From: Liolophura sinensis | Lineage: Eukaryota; Mollusca; Polyplacophora; Chitonida; Chitonidae | Direction of reading: 5' to 3' | Length of the DNA stretch: 64,000 bases | Assembly (NCBI RefSeq): GCF_032854445.1 | Contig: NC_088301.1 | Coordinates: 1,924,001 to 1,988,000 of the forward strand | Part shown: piece after piece, positions 22,806 to 39,900 of the stretch | Position numbering within the stretch: position 1 is the first letter of the stretch | Layout: each line of letters starts with the position of its first letter | Notes under the pieces: generated by a model | The model's database searches: none | Told to the model about the DNA's origin: nothing | Seen by the model: only the letters and a program-made list of their open reading frames with translations | Translations under genes and position numbers: made by a program

Positions 22806-25800
22806 TCCGCCACCAACAATGACTGAAACCATTGTCTAGATGATCAACATTTATCTGCATGATCAACATGAAAGCATATAATGAAATTGTTGTTACTATA
22901 TAATTTATATACAAAAGCGTCTCCCGTGTTTTATAAACTAGATTCACACAAAATATACGGCGAAAGTTTTTGTCTTTACTTCGAACTTTAAGTGCTTGAG
23001 ACCGTCATTTGTGTATACGTGTGCCGCACAGGTTATAATTGGCGGATTTTATGAGGACCTGAAACGAGGCAGTCATCAAGACATGTCGGTGAAATAAGGT
23101 CATGTGTAAGTGCCTAGCTAGCTGATAACAACACCAGAAACTACAGCTAAAACCACAGCTAAAATGACTTAACCTTTCTCTTCTTAGTGACCTGGCCTGC
23201 GATCCGTAACCCTGTTTCAATGTGGGAAAGGGGTTAAGATCAATATTTCCGCCAACAAATCATAATTTATTTCAGGGAATTGTGGGAGAATGTTTATTTT
23301 GTTTTTGTAATTGCCTGCGAGTAGATTGAAAGAAACGTTTCACTGAAAACGCTATCATCAACGACGTCATTGCATGCGTGTCCCCTCAGCTGTAATTTGA
23401 ATTACACGTGTACAGGGCTTAATGAAAAAGTCCTTCTAGAAGTACAAGCAGGTGTTGTAGCTGTTCACACACAGATACCATCCGTCTCTAAACACTCTTC
23501 CCCCATCCCCTCCCCCATGTGTTCAGGGGTCCTTACAGGAAGTGGCTGGACAAAGAGGAGATAAAAAAAAAAACAATCAAGTGTATACCATTCGACCTTG
23601 ATAGATTAAGATGATGATGTAAAAAGCTCATTTTCTGATGCACCGTGAAAGGAATCTCATTTTCTGATGCACCGTGAAAGGAATCTCATTTCCGTTCATG
23701 CACATGGTTTTCATTACAGGGGTGAGATAATATCGATCAAAAACTGACTGTGCTCTTCATATTTTCGTGAGTTGCCGTTAAGGTCATGCGAACAGAACGA
23801 AAGAAGTTTTTTCTTTGCATCATGTCAAAATTCTCTAGGTGCAACAAAGCTTGAATAAATTACGGCTTGAATTAACAGCTAACAAGAAATGAACCGTATT
23901 TACTGCAATCCAGTGAAAAATGTACAATCAGGGATAAATTGAAGTCTGATTTATACTGACTGCATATTTCATTTACTAGTCGATCGACGGTTTATTTCTT
24001 TTTTTTATGCCAAAGCCGATGATTACAAACGTACATGTGTGTTAGATAAGTGGTTGTTCTTAAGCATGCATGCATCGTAAGTAACTGGAAAGAACATAAA
24101 GGGAGTCCTCTATGTAAGATGAACGACGAATTAACTAACGCACATACACCACATAGGATTTAAAGTTTAATGTAGCTCAAACACCACTAAAGTAGCATCC
24201 AGTTTCGGTGTAACCTGCCCTCCATACAGACAATTTCACTAAAAATAACAACTCGAACCTGTCCTTATATTTGGTATCCACCGATTCACAAAGTCTTCAG
24301 CCATCAGGTACCTTGCGAGAAGTTCGAAATCAAAACAAGGCGGGCGTTGGATTGACATGTTTGATTTAAACGGCTGGGTTACTCTTATAAAACGTGGTTT
24401 ACCGATGATGCCTTCGACACATCTACACTTCGGATGACTTAGGGAATCAATGCATACTAAATATGTGTAGGGTTGGAGTTGCTATTTTTAGTGAAAATGT
24501 CCGTATTGAGCTAGTTTGCACCGATGTGAGAGTAGAGTCCTAACCAGCTTACATACCAAGTGAATCGGGGAACAACATACACAGCTTACAGAAAAACAAA
24601 GCCCCAACATGAATGTGTCTTGTTCCAAACACAAATGGCATTGAGCGTACACACTGCTTGTTGCATAACCTTAAGCGATGAGGCGTCAAGAGGCACTTCC
24701 TAGTGTCAACTTCTCGACTTCTACATGTGTTAAATTAAAAAAGGGAAGCTCCATGTGCCCTCAGGTGGCATTTCAGATCAGCTTCACAGCTAAGCGGCTG
24801 ACGTGAACGCCAGGAGACAAGCAGAGCGGAGGCGGATTGCAAACGAGCAAAGTGATGAGCTCAGACCGTTAGAGCAAAACATCGATTTCTCTGTGAACCT
24901 TACTAATTACAGGCACGGCTTGTAACATGAAACCAGTGTATGTAACAGCCTGGGTCAACAGAGCAAAGCGATGTCAGCAACGGCTATGTATACGTGGAAC
25001 AACTGCTTTTTCACATCAGTTCATTTTTGCCGATTTATAATGTCCTATGTCTTGAATGGATTTCAAGATGAGACAGGTTTTGTCTCAGCTATACTTTCAT
25101 ATATGCCTAACGTTCTGTACAGGTATATCTATAGATAATCTTTTGAATTATGTCTCAGCATTTTAACCTGGTGTACGAAGGCTCTGGAATTAGCAGCATG
25201 AGTTCTATTTGTACAGACTGTAGTCTTGTTTTAGCATAAGTAAACACGACATGTAGGCGTACAAACGGTGGAAATGAAATTAAATACTTCCAATTCAGAC
25301 ATGAGGAAGAGAAATAGCCATCTATATGTTATTACTGTCTTCATATATGAGGAGAATAATAACATATTGATGCCACAGAGACCAGTAGTATTCCGTCTAT
25401 AGATTCGAATGGTCTGTCAGCATGTATCCGCTTTAAGTAAACATGAAAATTAAAACCTAACCAATGAAAGGGTGAAAACTGTAACCATTTTTCAGATTGG
25501 CGTTAAAAGGCGTGAGCGCGCGAGCTACTCAGCCACAGTTAGGTTAAAGTTTAAAATCGAGATACAAAGGCCTGCAGCTATGTCCAAGATGTCTATAAAC
25601 CACTTGCAGAACTAGCCACAACACAGGTGAGTCGTTGTCCTCTATGCAACTGTTCACATTAGGCAGATTTGACTTATTTCAGTGATGTTTTGCACAGTAT
25701 AGTCGACAGTGTCCAGTTTATGTGGTGGCTTATTCGTTGCTAGACAGTTTTCAAATTTTAACCGATTTTCGGGGATACCCTACACAATTTCACCGCAATC

Positions 25801-26734
25801 TGATTAGTACTACAAGCGTATTTTCCTTCGTGGATAAAGATCATTTTTACATGTATTATATGACGCCATATACATGCGATATGACTTTTTTTGTCAATTA
25901 TCTACGGCACTCTGTATCATGATCGCAGACGTGTTTCTTCTGTATATTCAACATCCGCTTGAAGCATGACTTGGGTCTCTTTACCCACACAGTGGGCCTG
26001 CCCATGCACAAATCTACCCACTCTAGCACATTTCAGAACAATAAACCACTTATTCTGTATACACTATACTAAAGTTTTGTGTATGGAGGCGAGAGAATTG
26101 ATGATGGCCTAGTTTTACACTCACTCATGCATGACGGCACTCATAGGGCCACTGACGGTGACAGGACACGTTTGGCTTAGAGGGAAAATCTCATCAAATG
26201 ACGCGTACAAAACACTTTATTTTGTTCTCGAGACGTCACAGAAGGGGCCTTTGTTGTATGATATCCAAGTAATATGTTCTAGACTTACACGTGGCTTACC
26301 ACATACCTGTCCATTCATTCCCTGGTGATGTTTTTTTTTACTTTCATTTCATTTCCACGGCTTATATGTTGAAAGAACGAGCTGTGAGGTATACTTAACA
26401 TATTAACCTGAATATATGATCAACTATTTAATTACTTAAAAAGTTAAAATAACATTTACATACGAACTATTTTTGTTTTATTGGTCTTGACGTTTTAATT
26501 CTAATCATGTATAACCTTTCACAGGTGTGAGTTTCCGGCCAGATAACTGCTCTATTCTATACCTGATTGGATGATTATATACAGGGATACATCGACATCA
26601 AAGGCGCCAACCCGCGTTCTACGAAGCCCACGGCAGACTAGAGTTTCTTTTTTACCAGCTTTTCCACCTGTGAACAATACACGAACTTTGTAATGGCCAT
26701 ACCATCGTCTTCAATCGCTTAATGTCACCAAGGC
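22806..26734. other. no gene recognised
   Basis: About 3.9 kb of unique sequence. Apart from the 29-bp duplication at 23629, I see no repeat, exon or RNA gene. Confidence 0.5.
23629..23686 (+). repeat. 29-bp direct tandem duplication
   Basis: CTCATTTTCTGATGCACCGT plus GAAAGGAAT occurs twice in a row without differences. Confidence 0.85.
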
Positions 26735-26815
26735 CCCTGCGTCCAGAGGCGGGATTGAACCGGAGCAGTATCTTGTATGTTCTGAAGATAGAAAGGTGAC
26801 ATGCGCCTTAATTAT
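26735..26815 (-). other. tRNA-like relic on minus strand
   Basis: GGATTGAACC at 26752-26761 reads GGTTCAATCC, a B-box, on the minus strand. No complete tRNA fold is evident. Confidence 0.22.
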
Positions 26816-27290
26816 GACCATTCTGTAACGACCGCTTCTGAAACTGTATAATAAGAGCCATAATGAGGTACAGCTCTAATGGTCTGCGAAAACAGGTGTT
26901 CGTGCCGTTTAGAAAGTGGTAATCTTTTACAGTATTTAGTTTCTGTGCGTGTCAGGATGTTATGGTTACGATAGCGGGGTAAGGATTGCTTTTGATGGTC
27001 GCTGGAGGAGCACTTTTGACAAAAATGACATGAATGAAAACCTTTTATGTGTATAACTGTATAGGTGGTCGTCGGTTCGAAACCAGGTTGTCTCAGCATA
27101 TTTTAGCCATGTGCAACAGAGACTCTAATTAAAACAATGGATACAACAAACATTGACCTGTTTAATTTGGAGGTAAGCAGCCTACCCTGGCTCTGGAGCG
27201 CCCTAAAATCTATGTCCTGTTTACCAGGGTAGTCACGTTTGCCAGTTTGGAGTGACAGACAAGTGCTGAAGTGGATAGAGTGGTTTGTGA

Positions 27291-27316
27291 GGGGGCAGGG
27301 GGGGGGGGCAGGGGGG
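27291..27316 (+). other. G-run cluster with G-quadruplex potential
   Basis: Runs of 5, 11 and 6 G are separated by CA. The 11-G run can supply two G-tracts, so a four-tract quadruplex is possible on this strand. Confidence 0.6.
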
Positions 27317-27564
27317 CAGCACAAGAAGCGGATGTCCCGTGCAGACAGCTGTGGCGAAGTAAGAACGGCTGTTCTGGTGTAAACAAGTCCGGTTTATGCG
27401 GACCTGCTCTCTCCCCACTACCCCTGGATCCACACGTTCATGCACCGAGTCACTGCGTGATGTGTCTGTATACAGAGTTCGTGTGTACAGAGACCCGATG
27501 GGTATTCAGGATCTCACTCTCCTACGTCTACGCTGACATGGAATTTATAGTGCTCATAACTGTT

Positions 27565-27613
27565 TCTTTATTTGGTTGGTGTTTTACGCCGTACTCAAGA
27601 ATACGCTTATCAC
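27565..27613 (-). mobile_element. SINE tail fragment
   Basis: TTTATTTGGTTGGTGTTTTA followed by CGCCGTACTCAAGAATA is the reverse complement of the SINE 3' tail. The rest of the element is absent. Confidence 0.7.
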
Positions 27614-28199
27614 CTACATGTAGCAGTAAAATTCGACTGTGTCTCGTCAAAGACTCTGTCCACCCGAGTTGAGGTACAATATACTGTATCCCAAGTACAC
27701 CCGAGACTGACAAACTTATTAACTTATTAGATGAGATATAAGCGTCGAATGTCGTACCACATATCCCACTCGGGAAGTGAGAAAGATCGACTCAAGATCA
27801 ATTATCTCACGATTAAGTTCAGACAAGGAATGATTCTTTACAAAAGCTAACGACGAAAAAAAACTTGCTTTTTGTATATTTGCATTTTTTCCAAACCTCT
27901 TTGAAAAATACTTAAACTTGGTACATCGTTTTCCAAGTGAATGGAATGTTGACTATAGTCGACAAACCTGGTCACGCCGCAGAACACCTCAGACTATTCA
28001 AAGAGCGCACATACACTCTACATGAGCTGTCCACAGTTATAATTCAACAGGCACCTTGTCGTCCTTAAAAGTCTTTTGTAAGAAGTGATTCGAAAAAAAA
28101 GAGACAAAGCTCACTGTAAATCAGGCTTCAATTAATCAATCATTCAATGGAAACTACCAACATACATGTACACTTAGAATAATGAAACGGAGACAGTGT
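27614..28199. other. no gene recognised
   Basis: Intergenic sequence beyond the presumed MNK 3' end. Nothing is supported. Confidence 0.5.
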
Positions 28200-31100
28200 T
28201 CCAAAAGGTCGAAACGTTTATTTTCATCAGCATACACAGACGACTTCGTCACAAACTGAACAGGTATCGTCGTGTTAATCTCGTGACGAGATTAGCGTAA
28301 AATAAAGCCAAAAGAAACAGGAGTACAGTTATAGGTATAATGATATATAGTCCATAGGTTGTATCTCGTACCTGCAGTCTGCAGTTGCCATGTTCGTGTA
28401 AACATACAGCTTTAGGTTTGAGGGAAGATCAGCCTTGTACTAGTCACATACATAACAGTAATCAATAACATATACGATATTCATTTGTATATTAAGGATA
28501 CTCCTGCACTTAATGACGATGCATAACTGACTTAGCAAACACAATCACTGGGTAAAAAAATAAACAAAAAGAAAACGAATCCCTCCTCTGTTACCAGTCC
28601 CTTAACAACTGGCGTTTCAATTTAACAACATAAATGCGTAGCTGGATCCAGACATATTGGGGGGAACACTGCAGCCTGGAACTCAGCCATGCTGAGATTC
28701 AAGAAAATAACCTCTACTCTGGACTGCTTGTATTGCCTGGCGGAAGATGATAGCTGGCAATGGGACAAGGAGCACATGAAAACCTGTAGATGACCAGGAC
28801 TATTAGACAGGCTGCTTTCTGGTGGCCTCGTGTCTGCACAGTTGTGAAAGAGATTTGGCACTATAGATTCTATTGTAACATGAAAGTGCATGTATGCTAT
28901 TACATTCCCTGAGTATTACAAATAACAAGGGTTGCTTTGAGAATTATCTAACAATTTCTTTGCTCTGTCCATCAACCACATGGTCAGAGTGAGCATCAAA
29001 GCATGTGAAAACAATGGAAATTAGGCTTGCCAGGAAGTCAGGGGAGACTAGGTGAACAAAATTAGGCCTGGGATACGTTAATACAGATGGGAATGTCATT
29101 TGAGCAGAAAATCACAATTGCTCTACATCATATCATTATCACAATACAGTTCAACCAAAGACCAGAGAGGCAAAAAAGTAAACCTTCCAACAAGTGAACA
29201 ATTTGACCAAACACCCCATGCTATGGGTCTCCATTCGCAGTTTTAACATTATGCATGGAGATGGTCACAGCTAGTCTTGTGAAAAAGGGTGCCTCAAGTA
29301 AGTAGCTATCACCCTCACCCATGTCTAGGCCTACTACTATTCTGGTAAATGGCTGAAGTGTTTTTCAATACTGGCAGTTGGGTGTCAATAACTGACTACA
29401 AGCTATTCCCCATGACAAGGTTGTTCTTTGACAAGACAGCCGTGTTGAGGAATAGTATGGTACAATATATTTTACATCTTCATAAATAGCAGTCATCTGC
29501 ACACAGGCAGTTGTCACATGTTCAAACATACTGTTGCATTCACTCATCTTGTGCTTTGGACTCTGCAGCAACATCGATAATAACTTCATATGCATGCATA
29601 TACATGAATACATGTACAATCAAATATCAGTCCAAATATCCACTATCATACCAAATGCTTGCAAAACCTGCTAGTACGCAGAGTAATCTAGCAAAATTCA
29701 AACTGCGTTTCAATCACTCAACCGAACCAAGCCAAAAAAAAAAAAAAAAATTAACAGAAAAAGCTGCTCAGCTTTGAAATACACATCTACAAGTACAAAA
29801 AGCATATAAAAGTACAATCTCAATCTTCTAAAAAAATATTATGTGTAGCACAACTCTGCTATTATACATAAATGAGCCAGGGCTATTATTATAAAGCATA
29901 CCACAAGTTCACAATATTGGTCCCAGGAACTATCCAGAAGACAGAAATTCTTCATACTGCTCACATCTAGCAAATAATGCTCAGTCAGTATGCCACTAGT
30001 ACCGAATAGTGGAGCAATTATTTTGGCAAAAATTTTAAGCAAGCTAAAACTACACTGCTGGAACACTGCCAAAAAACATGTGAAGCTTATTGGATGCCAA
30101 AGATTGCACTTTTGAAGGGCAAATTAAGCACTGTTTGTGATGAGGTGACCAATCACAATCAGTTCATCTGTCACATTTACACACCTCAGTCATACATGTA
30201 TAGGCCACATCGGTTCTATTATATAGAATACATATTTAGATCTAGTACATTTATCCGTTGACAGCATTAATCTAGCAGGTCAGTCACAGCGCACTCTCAG
30301 AGGTAGACATTCTATCACGGAACCCCACATCAGGAAACTGTGTACAAGGATATTTGATTGTCCTTTGATATCAATGAAAAAGGGTATGACTGGTATTACT
30401 GCATATGTAAATGGGAATGGGACCAATCTTTCACTTGTACATTTTGAGCTGAACTGTTCAACTATGACCCATTCAATGCTGGATTTACACGAAAATAAAA
30501 TGCCCCTGCTCACGAACAGTATAAGTTTTATCAATCACAATAGTTAGCTTGGATTTTTCCATGGTATTATGCACAGGGCCATCTCAAATGAAGACTTGGA
30601 TTTGGTATTTAGCAAAGTTAGACAAATATTTTGTATCTTACATGTACAACGATAACTAAAGTCTTTATGTTTCATGTCAACCAAAATGTATATAGATATA
30701 GTATTATGTTTAACAAATGCTCACATCTTTTTCCTTGTGCGATGATAACAGTGTGTGACCACAATAATGTACGGAAACTAAATGTTTATGCAGTTGTTCC
30801 CCCTGCTGACCCTTTAGCACCGACAGTCACAGAACAAGTTCCAGCAGACTGGCTGCTGGTCACACCCCATAGCATGAGGACAATGTTCGGTGTCTGGACA
30901 TGATGGCTGGGCAGAAGAGGGCCTGCATCTTACCCATGGAGAAACCAAAACAACCTTCAGGCCACTCCATTCATAGACAAATCAAAACCAATTAACACAT
31001 CTCATAAATAAGCACAGTGATCTTAATGCAACTTAAGTTCCAACAGAAAGGATTTACAAGTCCATGAACACCCTTTTCACAACCAAGGCCAAAAAAAAAA

Positions 31101-31217
31101 AAAATGTTCATTCATTTGATGAAAATGGAATTGATGAAGGAGAAAAAAATGAAACAAAATGAAATCGGTCAAATGGATGATGAAAGTATGAGCAAATGAG
31201 ATGGGATTTTCCTGAGT
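28200..31217 (-). other. probable long 3'UTR of MNK
   Basis: Downstream of the MNK stop I see no coding exon on either strand. Reading down the minus strand, the first AATAAA I find is at 28222-28217, about 3.0 kb past the stop. The stretch is AT-rich unique sequence with two poly-A/poly-T tracts (29733-29749, 31090-31104) and no minisatellite, which suits a 3'UTR. The extent is inferred from this single signal, and an upstream variant poly(A) signal could shorten it. Confidence 0.35.
28217..28222 (-). terminator. candidate poly(A) signal AATAAA for MNK
   Basis: TTTATT on the plus strand reads AATAAA on the minus strand. It is the first canonical hexamer I find downstream of the MNK stop codon. 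No transcript evidence is available. Confidence 0.3.
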
Positions 31218-35929
<4,712 letters not shown>

Positions 35930-35947
<18 letters not shown>

Positions 35948-36210
35948 GATGTGAAGTAGGGCTTTCACTAAGATGGTGAAATAACAAAATCTAGCCGAGT
36001 TGTATATAACTCTCTGGACACCTCTGGAACGCCGTGTAAAAGACGGCAGTTCAGCTTATTAACTGCTACAAAAACAAAGGCACAGTCCGCTACTTCAGCC
36101 TGGACGGTAAAGTCTCTCCTCCTCACAACTCTGGGTGTAAAATACACGAACATCTGAGCTCGAGAGAGCTATCGCCTTCTGCTACCTCACCATATCCTTT
36201 CTTCAGCCAA
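35930..36210 (-). CDS. MKNK: MNK exon 1 (5'UTR plus 6 codons MIPERP)
   Basis: The ATG at 35947 opens six codons that end at a GTAAGC donor (35929-35924). They join in phase 0 to exon 2, which itself starts with ATG directly after its acceptor AG. The 5' end at about 36210 is placed only from a TATA-like box at 36245-36238 and is an estimate. Translation could instead start at the exon 2 ATG (35167). Confidence 0.6.
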
Positions 36211-36890
36211 CACTGGCTATGATGTCGTCAGCAGGCCTATTTATACGGCCCGTGCCTCGACTACGTAGCCAATCCGGGTGAGTCACGCCAGACAACCTGG
36301 CAGTTTTCGACCACGCTACATTTGTTTACGTCGTGGAGAGTGGCGAGATGTTTACATCAGCACGGAAGCCATTAAACACGGGATTTATGTGCAGACCGAT
36401 CGCTCCACAGGCTAAACAACAATGCAATGTTACGCAATACTGTCACACCACCCCCGGGAAAATATATGGGACAGGTTTATGCAGCTAAACCCTTGAAAAT
36501 ATCAGTTACTCACCCCCAAAAGAGCTGTGTAGCCAGAGCCCAGCGCACGGTAGTCGGCCATCACATCTCTCACTCAAAACAGTGCTTCGTGGCTTTCCGT
36601 CTGTTAGATACATTTATATGGAAAAAAGTAAAATTCTTTACATACTCTCTTGAAATGAAATAAAAAAAAACAATTTGCTATGGAGATTGTTGGGAATAAA
36701 AAGTTGCATGTCTCAAATATAGGCCGTTAACGGAGTTTTCCGGAAACATCCGAAAGAGTGGAGCAAAGCTGAGAAAATGGCTGCTGCCATGGCACACTCA
36801 TGACTTTTCCTCAACAACTGTGTCTCGTCTGTATCAAATTGTTCTTTTTCTCCCCCAAATCATACTGAAGATTGCAGCGATTACTTCAGG
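36181..36890. promoter_or_regulatory. shared head-to-head promoter region of MNK (-) and CHERP (+)
   Basis: The two start codons are 944 bp apart and diverge. For MNK, TATAAATA lies at 36245-36238 on the minus strand, with GCCAAT on the plus strand about 25 bp further upstream (near 36268) and an AP-1-like TGAGTCA near 36281. For CHERP, an ETS-like CCGGAA near 36740 and AAAATGGC (36775-36781, a YY1-like element common at metazoan housekeeping start sites) lie 115-150 bp before the ATG. The stretch is locally richer in CpG than its flanks. Motif matches only; transcription starts are not shown by the sequence. Confidence 0.55.
36777..36803 (+). other. possible upstream ORF in CHERP leader (or YY1-type initiator)
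   Basis: ATGGCTGCTGCCATGGCA opens an eight-codon frame ending in TGA, 88 bp before the CHERP start codon. The first ATG has a purine at -3 and G at +4. It may be a translated uORF if transcription starts upstream. The same bases fit a YY1-type AAAATGGC element, in which case the start site may lie here and no uORF exists. Confidence 0.3.
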
Positions 36891-36915
36891 ATGGATCTCC
36901 CTAAACCACCAGAAG
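36891..36915 (+). CDS. CHERP: CHERP exon 1 (start codon, MDLPKPPE)
   Basis: ATG at 36891 has A-G-G before it and G after it, a fair initiation context. The 25 coding nt end GAAG/GTAAAA and the split codon G+AT makes D9 with exon 2. The peptide resembles the short acidic/proline start that precedes the SURP domain in CHERP. Confidence 0.8.
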
Positions 36916-39900
36916 GTAAAATGGTGTAATTTATCAAAATAGGTAAAAAATGGCAACACACTGTCGTTGTTGTTGTACATATAGCCGGTTACCGTTGTCC
37001 GTCTAAATGAAGGATTAAGCAGGAGCCGGTACATTTTTGGTGCCTGAAAATAGTATCATGACACTTTTTGCGTTTGTACTCCATGGTATTAATGGAGAAA
37101 ATGTTCAGCTTGACAAGTAGGGGCCTACAAAAAGGTCAGTGTTAAATTCAGTTTCATAAATCTGTATGATCAGTTGACAGCGGCTAGAATAATATGATAT
37201 AATACGTGAATATAATTCGTTTGCAATATTTCTCTCCTGTTGTATGTGTATGAAGCAGTGTAGTGAATGGAAAAAACAGTGAAGCCTGAGACTCGATTTT
37301 GGCTAATTGCACATGGAAGCTTCATAAAACTCATTAAACTGAGGAACACTGTATCCCCAAAATTGGTGAAAGTAATAGACAAGTCATATCTAATCTGTTG
37401 AACATGTGTTGTATACAGGGTCATTCCCCTCTGCATCTCGATGACCAGCTGTTACTTTCTCATTAGTTTGTTGACTCTAAAACTGAAGTCAGCAAGTACA
37501 CGTGTATCCGGGGTCAAGGTGGACACAGAATGTGGTGGACCTGGAATTGTCATTGTATTTTTCTTAATTTTCTTAAGATATACATGTACTTACTTGAGTC
37601 ATGCAGTATTCATGATAACAAATGGAAGGACTCTGATGTGTTCATCCATCATAAAACACACCTTGGACAGTTCTGAATTATTTCCAAACAGCTGTATGTG
37701 TGTCAACCAAGCTGTACATGTTGACAAGTGAATTGAAATCCCATGTCCATCCTCAGAATGGATGCATGGATTTTAGTTTCATGTCAGATGTCTTATTTGT
37801 AACAGATACAGAATGTTGTCAGCCTATCTTATTCTCTTGTGCCCTTCTTGAAAACATTAATGCCTGGAATAAATATGTACTTTTTTTGTAAGAATAATTG
37901 TATTTAGTACATGTAACTGCAATCTCACATAGGGATTATTGTCATGATTTTGAAGAAACCTATAACTTGTTTAAAATTGAAGCTATGCAGATGTATTAAC
38001 ATATTTAATCATTACAATTAAATGATTATTCAGGTCAATGTTTAATAACACTCCAACAGCTTACTCATTTTTTTTTTAGTGCATTAAACATTGTTGTTCA
38101 TATTTGAGTTTGGACTCCTTAGCATAAGGTGTACTGACAAGCTGTCATTCAACATCATTTGCTTGATGGAAAGACTTTGCATGTAGCTTTAGTGCTTTTG
38201 ATTCACAAAAGCGTTACGAAACTGTTGCTTATAGAATGTTGTTTAAACTACTTTACAAAGTTGTTGATACAGGGTGTTGTTTAGGCTACGACATAACACA
38301 AGAAGGATTAATACTTTGGATAGTGGCTTTACCTTTGTAGTCAGCTTTTGTTTTCTGATGTCATGCTAAAAGCTATCTCCATGTTTTGATATCCATTAGC
38401 ACCAAAGAGAATGAGCCTGGATTAGGAATGACCCGACAAATAAAGGTACAATTGTTCACAGGGTGGGGTGACGGTGGCATACATTGAGGAGTAGTAAAGC
38501 TTGAAAGCAACCCCAAACATCCTTGTAGCTTAATCTACAGGGGTTCGATAGGAACTTTGTAGTGATACACGCATTACAGTCTTTTTCAGGCAGGTGGGTG
38601 GGTTTGTTATTTTTCCATGAAGCCTAACCAATAACAAAATTCCCAGTTTTTGAAATGTAAAAGAAGGTCTTTGAAACCTTCGGTTTATGCTTGTGGTTAC
38701 TAATATTAAAGCCTGATTGTTACACCTACAAAGCAAGTACCTTTTCAGTGTATCAGTTGTTTATACTGTATACGGTGTCACATTTGTACATACATGTATT
38801 TGCAAGAGTTGTCTGCGTAATGGTGTTCAAGTGTAAAGACATATGCACATTAGGTGATCACCATGCTTTACTATGGTCTGTCACATGTGGAGCCAAATGT
38901 ACTTATGTGAGGTTATATGCAAACTGGTTATTCGGATATAATCGTTTGTGGTATTAGAATGATTACAGGCTAAAATTATTTTGACTCAGTTAAAATGAGA
39001 GTCACTGATTCTCTGTATCACAGTTTACCAGCCCTTGTTTCGTTTCTTGTTTATTTCCATTTTACTTGTGCTGCTTTCATTTCTCAGTAGCTGATTGTAT
39101 TTGTGGAGCGAATGTACGTACGATAGAACAACAGAACATCGTAGACTTTATGCGGGTACATGGATATTTATATCTCATGCCAACACCATCATAAGATTTA
39201 CAGAGGATGTTCCCATAATTTTAAGAGGTGACTGTAAAGCACATTTAGCTTTAAAAGGTATTTGTTGATATTTGTGTCATTCATTGGGATGCTTAAACCT
39301 TTAAATTTCGATTGACAAAAAAATTTGTCTTGTATTCCTCGCCATTGAGGATTAACAGAAGATATAGTGTTTTTAGTGTTTTTAGCAGATTTTATTATTG
39401 GGAGCAAAAGCAGGATATGAAAATAAGAAACACATTTCTAAATTCAAAATACATAGTTGTGGGCTTATGTTCAAAATTAAAATAAGGGCTAAGGGCTAGA
39501 GCCCTAAGGGCACCTGTCCTTTAGGGCTTATGTCTCAGATTGGCTCTTAATATGGCTTCCTTTAAGGGGGAAAATTTCCAGGTGTGTTTGTTTGTGTTTG
39601 ATAGATTGATAAGTTCAATCCATATGTTAACTAAGATCAAGGAATACAGTAAGCTATTAATAAGACCTGAGCTTCACAGTGACACTTTTGGGCAATGTGG
39701 TAAAAATCCGAAAGACATGTATCGGTAGAAATGTAAGTGTGAAATGTAGGAAAGAGTACACAGATAGTTTTTCTGGGTGGAATTTAACCGTCTGGGCTTT
39801 TATCTCTTGCTCTACTTCCTCAGCATTGACCGACCTCCATGACTCCTTCATTTGCTGATAGGGTTGGAACCTGCCTGTAAATTAGCTAGGTCATAGATAA

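Noticed and set aside
21612-22826. Overlapping plus-strand frames of 90-220 codons
   Set aside because: Three frames share one peptide pattern from the 52-bp repeat.
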